Positions 36,322 through 48,310 of a stretch of DNA of 64,000 nucleotides are shown one piece after another. The stretch's first letter is position 1. Each line of letters opens with the position of its first letter. The position numbers were made by a program, and so were the translations under genes. Under the pieces are notes generated by a model that was not told where the DNA came from, did not search any database, and saw only the letters and a program-made list of their open reading frames with translations. This DNA comes from Pteria penguin. Lineage: Eukaryota; Mollusca; Bivalvia; Pterioida; Pteriidae. Location: the NCBI GenBank assembly GCA_035048485.1, contig CM068589.1, positions 4,032,501-4,096,500 of the forward strand, given 5' to 3'.

Positions 36322-39300
36322 ATGCAGCAAATGGTATATATCAGTGGGATTTATTTTGCATGTGTTTTAATGAAAGATTCTGCTGTATTCTTGTGTCCGA
36401 GAGATGAATTATCGTGGACTAAGAGGAGTTCTGTATATAAATGCAAAGCGCCATTATCGTACCATTGTGGAATTACATCTGTTGGTACTATTGAGGAGTT
36501 CTGTTTCCCTAAACAAGGATTAAAACGAAAATGTAAAGTATATTTTACAACCTTTTCTATTTGATCATTGGAACTATGCGATTGCGTCTTTTCCTGCTTT
36601 TATAAATGCTCTTATTATCATTATTATTTATCTTTTTTTTTTTTTGCATTGGTATGGTTTACATTTTATACATTGTGGTAAAATTCCCATATCAGTGATG
36701 ATGTTTTGAATCGGCATCGATGAATAGTAAGCTCTATCCCTTAAACATAGACAGTAGATATACATTCATGAATGATTTTCTTTTCACATTTCTGGCATTG
36801 CTATTAGATGCTTAATTGTCACTATGAAAATGATAACTTGGAACATTGACTCACTATCCTATACAATAATCGAGTGTTAAAACTATTGTCATTTAAATTA
36901 GCAAGAACTATTCTAAAGTCATATAATCCTGCTATGCATACCGGTCAAGAATACCTTCACACATCTGCATCCGATCACTTTTTGTTCAGATTGTCCCATT
37001 TTTGATATCAACAAGACTATAACGGAGCAGTGGAATTGTTCATGTAATTTGCCATGGAACAGTAGTCTATGCAGAGAGGATTCGCTTCCCAATGCGTCTT
37101 ATCTATCGAACACATTATACAAGTGTAAGTTATGTAAATGTGTACAAGTTAACTAAACTTAAATAATGTATAGATGATGGATAAATCCAAACCATAAGTC
37201 TAAAAATCATGAAACCAGTGGACGTACAAAATCAGTGAATATGAACAACAAGTGGAAAATAACAAAAAAATACCATCATTTTCTAGATATTACACAATAT
37301 TTAAGAAAATGAGTTGGAGAACGCTATCAATATCAATAGTATGGCCATTTCAATTACTAATACACAGTGTAGTATGAAGTGCGATAAAAGAGATTCGGAT
37401 AAGGTAAATAAAATCTTAATCTAATCATGCATTTTATTACATGAATCTGGTTTGCACTGTATTAAACGAAACACAATTTTTATCGTTTTAGATGAAAAAA
37501 ATTAGTTAAAGTATGTTTAAAAAACAAAATAAAAAAAAAAATGAGTTGAAAAAAAAACAAAACAAAACAAAACAAACACAGGGTGCATTTTCTCACTGAA
37601 CAAGATAACTTGCTTTCAAATATCAAGTATCGAAGATAACTAAACAACTTATTACTTATTACTTATAATTCCGCTTCTTAGAATAATTTCCTACATTTGT
37701 AGATCCAGTTTGCTTTCTTGGAGAAAACATTCAGAAAGTACTCCTGTCGTAAGTGTGTCTACTTCACCATAAATATAAATTGAATTAAAAAGTAAGAAAG
37801 ATAAGAAAACATTGATCTTTTTCATCAATTGTAACCGGATGAAAATTCAATGTTCTCAATTTCCTGCCATCAATTACACCGCTTGATACGGTAATACACA
37901 AGGATGTCAAACCAGGTACACTTTCATAACGCAGGTGAATTCTATTCGCTAAACCAGGTACACTTTCATAGCGCAGGTGAATTCTATTCGCTAAATGCGC
38001 GCTCTAAAATGCAATTGTTAAATAAGATCTCTGAAGTGGTTTGTTTATTTTTATGTCTGTCCTTTAAGCTAGTTAAGAATCTTTTTAATGTATTGTACAA
38101 AGACAAAACACTTATTATATTCCAGAAATGATCAAAGTTCGGATAAAGACAGAAGAAAATCTGAAACTGGTAAATTAAATATATATACTACTTTCACAAG
38201 TGGTAGCAATAGAAATAATGCTTAAAACCACATATAAGCATGAAAGATGATGCATTATTGAGCAGTACAAATTGAGATTTATAATTTGGGACTATCAGAC
38301 ATATATGTTCTTCCATGCAGTCTCCTTACGCCCCATAAAAACATAATAATCATTGAAATGTGAAATATTTATTTTGTTAATTATTGTTTAACGTCAGAAT
38401 AGTAATGTCTCGAAAAGCATATATTTATGAATTTATACTTCTGCTATGGACCCTATCGAAGCAGTGAGGATTTTTTTTACATGGTGCGTGTATTTGCATT
38501 CGAGAACAGAGCTTTTCTTTTATATTCTCGATCGAAAACATCGTAGAAGGCGCGTAGGAATATCAAACATATTACGTTTTTTTTTCTATAGGCAGTTATC
38601 TCATTGACAGAACTTGTTTTATTTAATGGATTTTATCACATTGCCATCTAAAATCTATTTGGTATTGGAATTTCTTCCTAGCGTTTTTAATTTTAATTTT
38701 CTTGTTTACATATATATGGAAAAGTTGATCTTCTAGTCGTGATTTGTGTAAACTGGTCATCGAAAGGTATCTTTATCATAATAAAATGATCAGTGACCAG
38801 TGGTCGTATTCACAAAAACTCGTAAGTTTTAATCTTAGGATTACTCTTAAGACTGTCGTAAGATTTGTCTTAAGTAATATTCATGAAAACTCTCCTAAGA
38901 TCACTCTTAAACTTACGATCACGGAAACGACAAATCATTTACGAACTATCTTATGATTATCCTAAGTATAAACTGTAAAACAGCACTAGCAACGGCTATT
39001 TATATCTATTTTCATTTTGGTTTGAGTGATACGTGACTTTCGTTTTCAGCGGCGGATTCAGAAAGAGGGGGGTTGGGGGTTGGTTTACCCCTTAATTGTC
39101 TATGCGACAGACTAGTATGAATCCAATAATCCTACATCTATTCGACTCTCCGGGTCATTTTATGGTTTTAACCCCAACCTCTTCCCTTTCCTGACTGAAA
39201 ATCGTAATATATATATATTTTAAATATCTGCCTGTAGATGCTTCAAGTATGTTAGAGAACTGTTCACCTTAAGTAATGTACATGAGACTGAGAAGGCAAG

Positions 39301-42300
39301 AGATCATGGTGGCAGATTTTGCAATGCAGCTGATCGAGTCAGATATATTCGATAATCAGAAATGATTGAGCTGTATGACAAAAGCCATCACAGGTACAGT
39401 CAAATAATACAAAATGCATCGATTATCTCGACAGCTAAAGTGCTCCCCCTTCTTCTCCCCCATGCGGTCTCCAGACCCCTCGCCTTGCTTCAGCCCTCTA
39501 AAATCATAAGTTGGATCCGCCCCTGGTTACAGGAACTGACAGATCATGTTGTTGGAAGGTCGAGGTAGTCTTTTACTTGCACGCTGATGACCATTACATG
39601 ATATGACTAGGGAAACTATATCTCTGAATAACTTCATCATTTACTTAATGATGACGAAATATTCGGAGGTATAGAGAACGGTCAATCAAGGAATTCAAAA
39701 GGTCCCGAAAAATAAGATCTTTCTACAAAGTCGATTTGCAAACAAAGTATACATAGGCTCATAGCAGTAGCCATATTTCCGATTAAATTGACTTACGGCA
39801 GCGCTGAAAGTGACTCTAAAGAGTAACTCATAAACTTAAGAGTTGGTTGAGGCACTCGTAAACTTACGATTAAAATTGATCGTAAGTTTTTCATAGGACT
39901 TTTTGTGAATATGCACTTAATCCTAAGATCGGTTGTAAGAGCAATTTTACACTTACGACTTTTTGTGAATACGACCACAGGTTTTTAAAAAGCAATAACA
40001 ATGTCACTCAATTGCAATGTGGAAAAAATTTTCATTTTAATTTTAATTCTAAAATATCTGATCACCTGATTTTGTAAATGAAATGACAAAATAGTATTTG
40101 GTTTTCATTATCATCATCAATAATAATAATAATAATAAAGAAAAAAGAGGAGTTACTGGCTCAGTTATGTGGCAGAAGTCAGCATGGAGCCATACAATAG
40201 ATACTAAAGTAAGTGTATAATCAAAACTAATAGTTCACAAAAAATTCGACGAAGATAAAAGAACAAATACCCAAATTATTCTTCTTTGATGTTGAATTTA
40301 TGAGTGAAAATCGTCGCAAATATAAATATGTCTGCATGTTCAGACAAAAATAATGTATTTAGCTTTACTTAATGGATTAGGTGACTGTTTTACATTGCGC
40401 GTGCTAGGATGCATTCTCCAAACAGAAATAAAACGGAAGGCTAGTCATTCAGTTTATCGCTGTGTCACACTTTGATAAATAGAAACCTTTGCATTGCGAT
40501 ATCTAATATTGCGGTATAGTTTGTCATTTTCGTAAGCCTACAAATAGCCGAAAACACCGTCGTGTTAAGTGTCATTCGTTTAGTAGGAGGCACATAACCG
40601 TCAAATCCCGTGTTGAGTTTCCGAGAAAGTAAATACGTTATAATTAAATCATTAACGTCCTAAATTCCTTAAACATACCTATTAAATGAGAATTTATGAA
40701 GGCTACACTTTTGCATTCACACATAAGGGACTTGACTGGGGCTTGATTACATAGTTCTTAAAGATTTCCTTTTCAAATAATATCCACCATTTAATTATTG
40801 ATGAAATAGTGATTGTTATAAACAACATTACATTATCCATATTGCATAACGGAAAACATTTTCAGCTTTTAATTGCTATAATCCAGAAATGCGTCCCTTG
40901 TAGACATTAATCGACCAATAAATTCACACAAGGGTGGATTTTCATTGGTGTGCTTTTCTGAAATTTTATGGAAAATGCAACAAATTTGGCCGTGTAATTC
41001 TTTTTAACATTGAGGCGTGTTGGGGTAAAAATTATAAAGTCAAGGAAATAAAAATCACGGAATATTTCAAATACTCTTGACTCATACATTTATCATCTTA
41101 AGGTGTCTACAGCAATACACATACTTCATGAACAATCAATAACAATGACTGATATCTCACGGTCTATTGCATTTTGCCTTGCTAGATATAAACTAGTGAT
41201 TTTTTGCAAGAATCATAGAAAATTAGGGAAAATGTTATGTCCAACTTCGTGGGCATAACACCCAAGTTTAACAAAATGAAAATTGGAAAATTCCATTTAA
41301 AAAAGCTTGTTAAATAGTTTACAAAATGCGTCAATTTGCGGTTGGGACGTGTGAGAGTTTTTAGGCATAAACCATCGATTTTAATCAGATTGCACTACAG
41401 TTGCTACAATTTAACAGAGCATATGGTTATTTTGCTGCAACTTAACCCACACCTTTCAATCGTCTCTTTTGGGAAGTTAGGAGCAGAGAAAAAATATCTA
41501 GTCTGTATCATGGACTTGTAATACAAAACATTTATAAGGGGATGAAGTCTGTGGAATTAAGGTTTTGAAAATTTTCAGTCGATAGCATATATCCCAAGCT
41601 TACAATTTTCAAATTGTTTTACAGAAGCAGAAGAACAAATTCGACTTGTAGTTATCGCTGTATCCTCTGTTGGTAATGACGATTTATATCACAAATAAAT
41701 GCACATGTATATAATAAATGATAATATAATAAACACAACCAGAAACTATACATATGTATACAGTAAGTTACTAAACATTTGATTTTGTAGTCAGTACCTT
41801 AATAATATAATTTAAAACTGAGACAATTTAAAACTGTTTTCCTAAATACAAACTCACTGAAATTATTTTTTTCGATTTGTGTATTTGCTTTATATTATCG
41901 GGAAATACTCGGTGATGACATAATCTGACACTCTTATTCTATTAAAATACAATCAGAAATAAGTGCAGAATTTCCTTTGTACGATATTGATTGTAGTAGA
42001 CAACAATTCAAGATTTAATATCATGTAAAGAAATGCGTGTCTTTCTCATTCTAGAAGAAGAGTTTAAATCCCTAACATAAACAGAAGACTGTTGTGTAAT
42101 AACTAATCTATCACATACTGTTTATTTGCAGTTGTGTTTTTGATTATAGTATTATCAGCAAACATTTTCGTCTTCATGTATATCCGTCGCAATAAGAAGT
42201 AAGTGTTCAAAATGTTTCATATATCATACAGGTTTATCTTGTCTGTGTTTTACATTGTACTCAACACAGAGTGAATAGCAATATTAAACACTCCAAATCT

Positions 42301-43062
42301 CCATACCACTTGATAGTGACACAGTTCCGATTCTGCTTTAGGTCGGTCAGTGGAAGCACACAAGTTGGGCATTGAATCTATTCATAGTTAACTCAGTAAG
42401 ATTTCGAGTTAAAATAAAAGTCAAGGCAATAGATGTGATACAATAATATTGTCGAGTCGTCAACGGGAATATCAAAGGAACGATAATAATGCAGACGATG
42501 TATTTTTCAGATATATTTGATAACATTGTTATCACTAGAAACACCATGTCAGTATCGGGCAGTCAATTGACAGACAGTTTATCGATAATATTCACCTATT
42601 TATCGGCCATACTATGCCATTGGCATGACCAGAATGGAATCAAATGTATAACATAAAAAAACCCGCTAGAAAGACTAGGAAATAACAGAACAATTTAATT
42701 GATCAGTCCAAAAATATCTATTTTTATTGTTTGAGATTAATCATCGTTAAAAAATGATTAAAAGTGTACCTGTTGTAATTGCTTACACGTACTTGTCCTG
42801 TTATATGAAACAAACTTGCAGAAAATAATACAGTTATTGGATTACATTAAAAAAAATCATATACTTTCATTTTTCTAGAGCAAAAAATGGAGACAGACAG
42901 AATGCCGCACAAATGTCAAATATGGAAGCAGTAGATGAGGGGGAGGCAAATGATGTTGATGTATACGAGGAAATTCTCGATGGTGAAGAAATTCGTAATT
43001 CTGAGGAGCACGGACAATGTAATATAAATAATCAGATAGAAGAGAAAAGGCAACTCTATTGA
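36322..43062 (+). CDS. Putative single-pass membrane receptor-like protein, copy 2 (five exons)
   Basis: Proposed exons: 36322-36532, 36990-37124, 41628-41672, 42132-42198 and 42879-43062, with the same AG/GT boundaries and phases (1,1,1,2) as copy 1, giving 213 residues. Signal peptide 1-23. The ectodomain differs from copy 1 at only about three residues (Ser24Leu, Leu84Gln, Leu103Ser), with all Cys and sequons kept. The transmembrane segment (about 120-148, LVVIAVSSVVVFLIIVLSAN) and basic YIRRNKK are well diverged from copy 1. The tail is acidic with DVDVYEEILDGEE; YEEI is at 182-185. Intron 2 is enlarged to 4.5 kb by transposons. The exon 3 acceptor shows the same tandem-AG problem as copy 1. 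Conservation of phases, Cys and YEEI while surrounding introns drift supports coding status; expression is unknown. Confidence 0.6.
37170..37267 (-). mobile_element. Family A 3'-tip fragment in intron 2, copy 2
   Basis: Counterpart of 11095-11200, at the same position relative to exon 2. Confidence 0.6.
37912..37990. repeat. Two-unit 42-bp intronic repeat
   Basis: Two copies of ACCAGGTACACTTTCATARC joined to GCAGGTGAATTCTATTCGC. It derives from the same seed as the 31-bp array of unit 1 but uses a longer period. Confidence 0.7.
38801..39977. mobile_element. TIR transposon with TGGTCGTATTCAC ends
   Basis: Left end TGGTCGTATTCACAAAAACT; right end, reversed, TGGTCGTATTCACAAAAAGT. The terminal inverted repeats are about 28 bp with one mismatch. 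The flanking CAG (38798-38800 and 39978-39980) is a candidate 3-bp target duplication. Unit 1 lacks the insert (GTGACCAGTTTATAT at about 12806). Shortened versions of the terminal motif recur inside (ACTTTTTGTGAATATGCAC at about 39900; CTTACGATCACGG at about 38910), so the ends are multi-layered. No transposase frame; a MITE is nested at 39047-39525. Confidence 0.85.
39047..39525. mobile_element. Nested MITE with CAGSGGCGGATYCA ends
   Basis: Begins CAGCGGCGGATTCA and ends TGGATCCGCCCCTG, inverted repeats of 14 bp with two mismatches. The ends resemble widespread hAT-like MITEs. About 480 bp, non-coding; the 68-codon frame at 39362-39568 is incidental. Confidence 0.65.
40139..40200 (-). mobile_element. 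62-bp family B 3'-tip fragment
   Basis: GAAAAAAGAGGAGTTACTGG and TTATGTGGCAGAAGTC match the family B 3' terminus. It lies in intron 2 of gene copy 2, next to an (AAT)n tract, and is absent from unit 1. Confidence 0.7.
40201..41600. other. Unit 2-specific intronic sequence
   Basis: About 1.4 kb between the family B tip and the point where homology to unit 1 resumes (TACAATTTTCAAATTGTTTT, 41601). No coding frame or terminal repeats were recognised. It may be one more insertion, or sequence lost from unit 1. Confidence 0.4.
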
Positions 43063-43232
43063 TTATTGACGTCGATGATAGAATCCAGTATAAATAATTA
43101 CGCAGTGTAAAAGTGGATGACGTCGAGGATAATAGAATGAATGAAACAGGATACTTTGATGCAAACCTTGAATTCCATAACCAATGCAATGAATACAATG
43201 CCGTCCAGAGACAGATTTCTGCAAACACTTGA
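43063..43232 (+). pseudogene. Decayed continuation of the cytoplasmic tail, copy 2
   Basis: After the TGA, a frame shifted by two (43110-43232, 40 codons) reads acidic, coding-like sequence: KVDDVEDNRMNETGYFDANL, HNQCNEYNAVQRQISANT, then TGA. As in copy 1, the style matches the preceding tail. I infer an originally longer tail, broken here. Confidence 0.45.
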
Positions 43233-45364
43233 CGTCTCATTATTCGTTATGTTTCCTTACTGTAAAGAGAGAACGACGTGGGCAGTTGCAACTGCTATTT
43301 GTTGACATTGACATTTTGTAAATATTCAGGGTTTCATATTTATAATCTGTGGATAAAGTTACGACAGATGACAATTTAATTAGTTATGTATATGTGGCTT
43401 TTACAAAATTGAAGTTGAGGTAATTGAATATTTCGATATAAAGTTTTGTATGTGTATTTATATTTGCACGTTCAGCAATGGAAAACCAAGGTCAAGGTGG
43501 TTTACTTCAAAGTTGACGTAAGGGAGGTAAAATCAAATTCTCGTATATAATGAAATTTGCATTGTGTCTTTTCTTATGTCGAACTAGTATGCTCAAAGAA
43601 ACACACGGGTTGCCTTCAAGTAGTTTTTAATAGCGTGACTCCTGTTTACCTTAATTATTATTGTTACGGACCTTGTTATATCTTGTGAGACCTTACAGAT
43701 CTTTTTTGTCCACGTTCACCTATCACATTGCTGCAATAAATAAATGATACTTACACGCCTCCTCACTCCATGGGTATCTTACCGCAAGTTGCATATTCAA
43801 GATTCTAAAATGTTTAATTGGCTCGCTGATGGGGCGACCATAATGTCATATACCGAGTTACTTCCGTGTATTACTTTGTGGTACTGTTACATTGCAATAG
43901 TCATATGGAACAGGTACGTTGTTATTTATGCCACAATTACAAAGCATCGGTTATTTCCATATCGGTATTTTCCGTCACAGTTCTTTACCATACTAAATAT
44001 TAAGCATTTGAAATGCTTTTCTATCACTATAACCCCTATCTGTACAATAATAATCTATCAAATCCTCAATACCAAAACAAAATTCTCTTATTGTAAATTG
44101 TTAAAAAAGGCATGAACATATGCAAAATAGGGATAAAGGATCTTATATTCCATCAGTAATGCAATAAGATCAACGTTTACGTTCATTATACGTAGCTGTA
44201 TTAAAAATTAGAATGACGAATGTCTACGTATGGCAATAACTCTTATACAATACAAGTATTCAATGCGGACATGGGGTACTGTCTGAACTACTGTTCACAA
44301 ATTTCGCCACGATGCACTTATCCAAAGACATATAAATTCAAAAGATATATCTTTGTTAAAAGAAATATGTGATTTAAATTCAGAGCAATGCCTGTATATA
44401 GTAAGAAAATAAGCCCGGGATACTGTTAGATCTACTTATAACCATAAAGTAGGTCAGGGCGCACCACTCAAGCTGAAATGTTAAGGGACTTTACTGGAAG
44501 AAGATTACTCCTTTTCGGTGTAATATATGTATACATGACTGGACAAAATGCAGAAAATTGTCTTATATTTGGCCCTAATATTGGTCATCGTACATCGGTC
44601 CAGCTGAAGTAAAAACGGAAGCTGCATTTCACTAAACACAAGGGTGTTAATACATGTCAGGGAAATAAGCCATATCCATATTGAAAAAGGTCATAAATAA
44701 AACTGCTTTACCTTCTTCAAGCCCTAAAATAAATCATGGTCTCAAATCCGGTGACATGTAAACAGGACTACCTGAAGTTCTCTTAGAGATTGCAACAAAA
44801 TGTCTATACAATATTTGTCTCCATAATGAAACGTAAAACTGTTGGAACTAATTTCAATCCTGGCGTAGGTCAGTCCATCTATCTAGTATTATTCTGCGGG
44901 GAAGATTGTTACTAAATTTAAAAGTTGTATCTAAAACATCCGAAAAAAAACTATTTGACCTAACATAAACCTCTAATTATATCACGGTGAACAGCACTGT
45001 TTCAAATGCACATCCACTCTGGCACCATTTAAATGTACAATTCTACATGCAATCGTTATAGACAATATTCCAAAATACATGACCCCGGATTCACGTATGC
45101 CCGGACAATTTAATAACATAACACGTCTCGTCTTACAATGGGCCAATCAACATCTAAAAAGGGGTTTACTCTAAGGACTATACACGCATATTTTAGAAAA
45201 CGTAGTCAGTGATGTGACAGCCGAACGAAGTGTTAACTAAACTGATAATGTACGTAGTCAAAAAGTGATATACACAGTCACAATTATATGCTCAGCCAGT
45301 GTTATGCAAAGGTAGAAATCACCAAAACATATTTAATGGATAATTAACTACAATGTTAAAAGGA
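43233..45364. other. Gap without recognised features
   Basis: The longest frame (43744-44115, 123 codons) is hydrophobic and unremarkable. It has no signal peptide or motif pattern I recognise and no second copy in the window, so I leave it uncalled. No clear transposon ends were seen. Confidence 0.4.
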
Positions 45365-46071
45365 AGAACTAAACAGTATAAGGCCATCTAATGATACTTT
45401 GAGGCTCGTCAGACGTTTCTCTGGCATACGGAGGAAACAGTGCACCTTCGAAAGACATCGAAATCTAAGGCTACCAATTTGACTGTTGATGATTTTATAA
45501 CGCATTTTAAGAGCATCTTGACTCGATGGAGAATACAGTAATATAAATGTCGCATTAAGTAATGATTGTTATTATCAAGAGTTAAATGTGTGTATCACTA
45601 AAGATGAAGTTATAAATGCGTTAAAATAATAAAAAGCCTGGGGTAGACAATTTATTGAACGAGTATTTTAAGAATTTCAAATATATGTACCTTTGCTATC
45701 AAATTTGTTTAATCATATTTTTCAAATGGGTTGTTTTCCGAAAGCACGGCCAAAGAGTACTTTTATATATACATAAATACATATTTACATAAAAAAGATG
45801 ATGTCAATAACCCTAATAACTACCGAGATATTACACTGGTAAGGTGTCTATCTACGCTTTTTACTTCAATTCTGAATTTTAGACGTATGTCATAGTCTGA
45901 TAAATATGATATTATATCTGACGCACAATTTGGTTTCAAACCTAGGTTTAGAAGAGTAGATGCTATTTTCGCTTTGCACAATCTTATAAACAAATCATTG
46001 TCAGAAAACAAAAAAACTATATTGTTGTTTTGTAGATTACCGTAAAGCATTTGACAGCGTTAACCGATATA

Positions 46072-46499
46072 CAGTGAGGTGCAGTCCTAACATAACATTA
46101 TGTTAACGTCGCGTTAACGTGAAGTTTGCTTTCCTCGTGCGCTTAGGACTGCTGAGCACATGCGTTTGCGTTAACGCAGATTTCCACGTGAACTTAATTT
46201 CCAGACCGCGTGAACGCGCTTGAATGTCGCGTTAACGCGCTTGACTGCAGCGTGAACGTGCTTGACAGCCACGTTCGCTTGCTTACAACTTAAAACTTGT
46301 ATTAACACGTTCATATATAAGGATTTGAAGGAGAATCGATATAAACATTGTATATTTAAATATAAAAACTTATTAATGTGTAAGTAAAATATTTAGAATT
46401 AAATAAAACTCTTCCGAGTTAAGGGATGAATTTTAGAAATATTGAACGCAATTTCCGAACATTGACTGTAATGATATTTATTCTTATTTTAGGAAATTG

Positions 46500-46533
<34 letters not shown>

Positions 46534-47674
46534 TAATTATAATAATTATAATGATAATTATAATAATTATAATGAAATAAAAATGAATAAAGATGATAAT
46601 AACGATGATATTGTATTCATATAATATAGAAAATAGCTTAATTAAAAATAATAATAATAAATACTTAAATAGGAAATACATGTAAATACAAATATAAATT
46701 AGTTAGAAATGAATAAACAAATAAGAAATAAATACATAAATAAACTAATTAGAAAAAATAAATAAATGAAATTAGAAAGTAATCATGCTAATATAAACTT
46801 GCGAAGTTTTTTCATAAAGAAGAAAAAAGAGGAGTTACTGGCTCAGTTATGTGGCAGAAGTCACCATAGAGCTATACAATACATGAATATAAATAATATA
46901 CTAGAACATATATCACATTACAAAAATATTTGATTGTAGTGCAATTACGATACCGACTTAGGACGGTCATTTAATTTGACAAAAGCCAAACAAATGGTAT
47001 GGTTAACCGGTTTACGGGCGCACCTTCCCACTCACCGTAACAGCAGAACAATCAAAGGACGTACATTTAAAAATTTATAAATAAGCCTCCATGTAAAGAA
47101 CAAGGGTCAACAGGTATCGTATATTGAGAGGTCATAAAAATATAAACACGTAAGGTATTGTAAAATACATAATGGTATAAAAATATATGCGACATCAACA
47201 TGATAAACCGTGCTATGCCAGTCTGAAAGCGAGCTAAGACCCTAGATCTGTAGGAGTCCCGACTAACAGTCAGAGGGGACGAGGTTCAGGACCATGTCTC
47301 CTCTGAAAGAAATACCTTATTGCATGTCTACGCGAAAATTTCCTTTGTTATATTACATATGAAATCCTTAATGCAGGGTGTCATTTTAACATTGCATTAA
47401 ATGCACGTTTTCATGGTGACACTCGCGGTAATTTAATCTGATCCATTTTATTTTCTCCATCCGTACTGCATAGAGAATTACAATTATAGACATGTGAACG
47501 TGCGACTGGACCGAGCGCACGCGGGAATAAATCGCGTTAACGCGAATTCCCTATCGCGTGAACGCGAGGAGCGCACGCGCGTCCGGTCCAGCAGTCCTAG
47601 CACGTGTGCTAGAGCAGTCCTCGCGACCGCTTTTTGCGTTAACGTGTATGTTATGTTAGGACTGCACCCATCTG
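46072..47674. mobile_element. Non-autonomous TIR transposon rich in GTTAACG, copy 2 (intact ends, TA target)
   Basis: Left end CAGTGAGGTGCAGTCCTAAC; right end, reversed, CAGATGGGTGCAGTCCTAAC. TA is present on both sides (46070-46071 and 47675-47676), as in Tc1/mariner-type insertions. Joining the flanks with one TA restores the LINE reading frame exactly, confirming the boundaries. Subterminal zones are packed with GTTAACG palindromes. It holds a (TAA)n tract (46499-46530) and a family B unit at 46819-47310. No transposase. Confidence 0.88.
46819..47310 (-). mobile_element. Family B 3' unit (490 bp) inside the TIR transposon
   Basis: Runs from GAAAAAAGAGGAGTTACTGG to CATGTCTCCTCTGAAAGA. The empty site is preserved in the other transposon copy (TTTTTCATAAATACC at 5700-5714). 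It contains only 3' UTR; its 5' breakpoint is essentially the same as that of the unit at 58823-59469. Confidence 0.8.
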
Positions 47675-47882
47675 TAAGTTAATTTTAAAATTTACACGTT
47701 CAGGTGTTCATGGTAAAGTGCATATTATTGTAAGATCATTGCATTCTAATATAGTGAAAAATACAAATCACAGTTCTCTACCTTTTTTAATATGTCAAAA
47801 GGTTTCATTGTCTCCCATTTATTTCCACATATATAGATACTGATTTAAAAAAAAACACTTTATTTACAATAACTGCAATTCT

Positions 47883-48310
47883 ATTGAACTTAGAGACGTG
47901 TCTATGTTTTTTTTAAATGGAGGCCGATGATACAGTACTTTTTTCAGAATATGTTGAACAGTTTGCATCTTTATAGTGAAGAATGGAATATTTCAGTAAA
48001 TAATGATGTATCGCATCCGGAGTATCGTATTCCTTATAGGTTCTATGTCTCCATTTTTCGGTGTGCGTTAATTTCCGTTTTTGACTTGGATGTTGATTTT
48101 GGTGGACGGAACATTATATACCACCAAGAAATTTTACCATTTATGTGTGATACTATAGTCCCGTTGTTGTGTACGTTTTCTCTTATTTCTTGGACATCGT
48201 TTCATGAACACTATCTTTCAAGAATGTTTATTGCTGGGATTTATTTTTGTGTGTCTGTATGTTTTGTTAACTTTGCTGATAATCACGTTTCTTAAAAAAA
48301 TTTTTTTTTT
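47883..48310 (+). other. LINE RT palm region, frameshifted
   Basis: The 122-codon open frame here (47927-48295) follows the LINE RT only at its start, then drifts into a non-LINE frame (RIPYRFYVSIFRCALIS). It should not be read as an independent gene. Confidence 0.5.

Noticed and set aside
42875..43240. 121-codon minus-strand frame
   Set aside because: Antisense shadow of exon 5 and the tail extension of gene copy 2.
43744..44115. 123-codon hydrophobic + strand frame
   Set aside because: No recognisable domain, no second copy, no splice context; the length is unremarkable in AT-rich DNA with alternative start codons.
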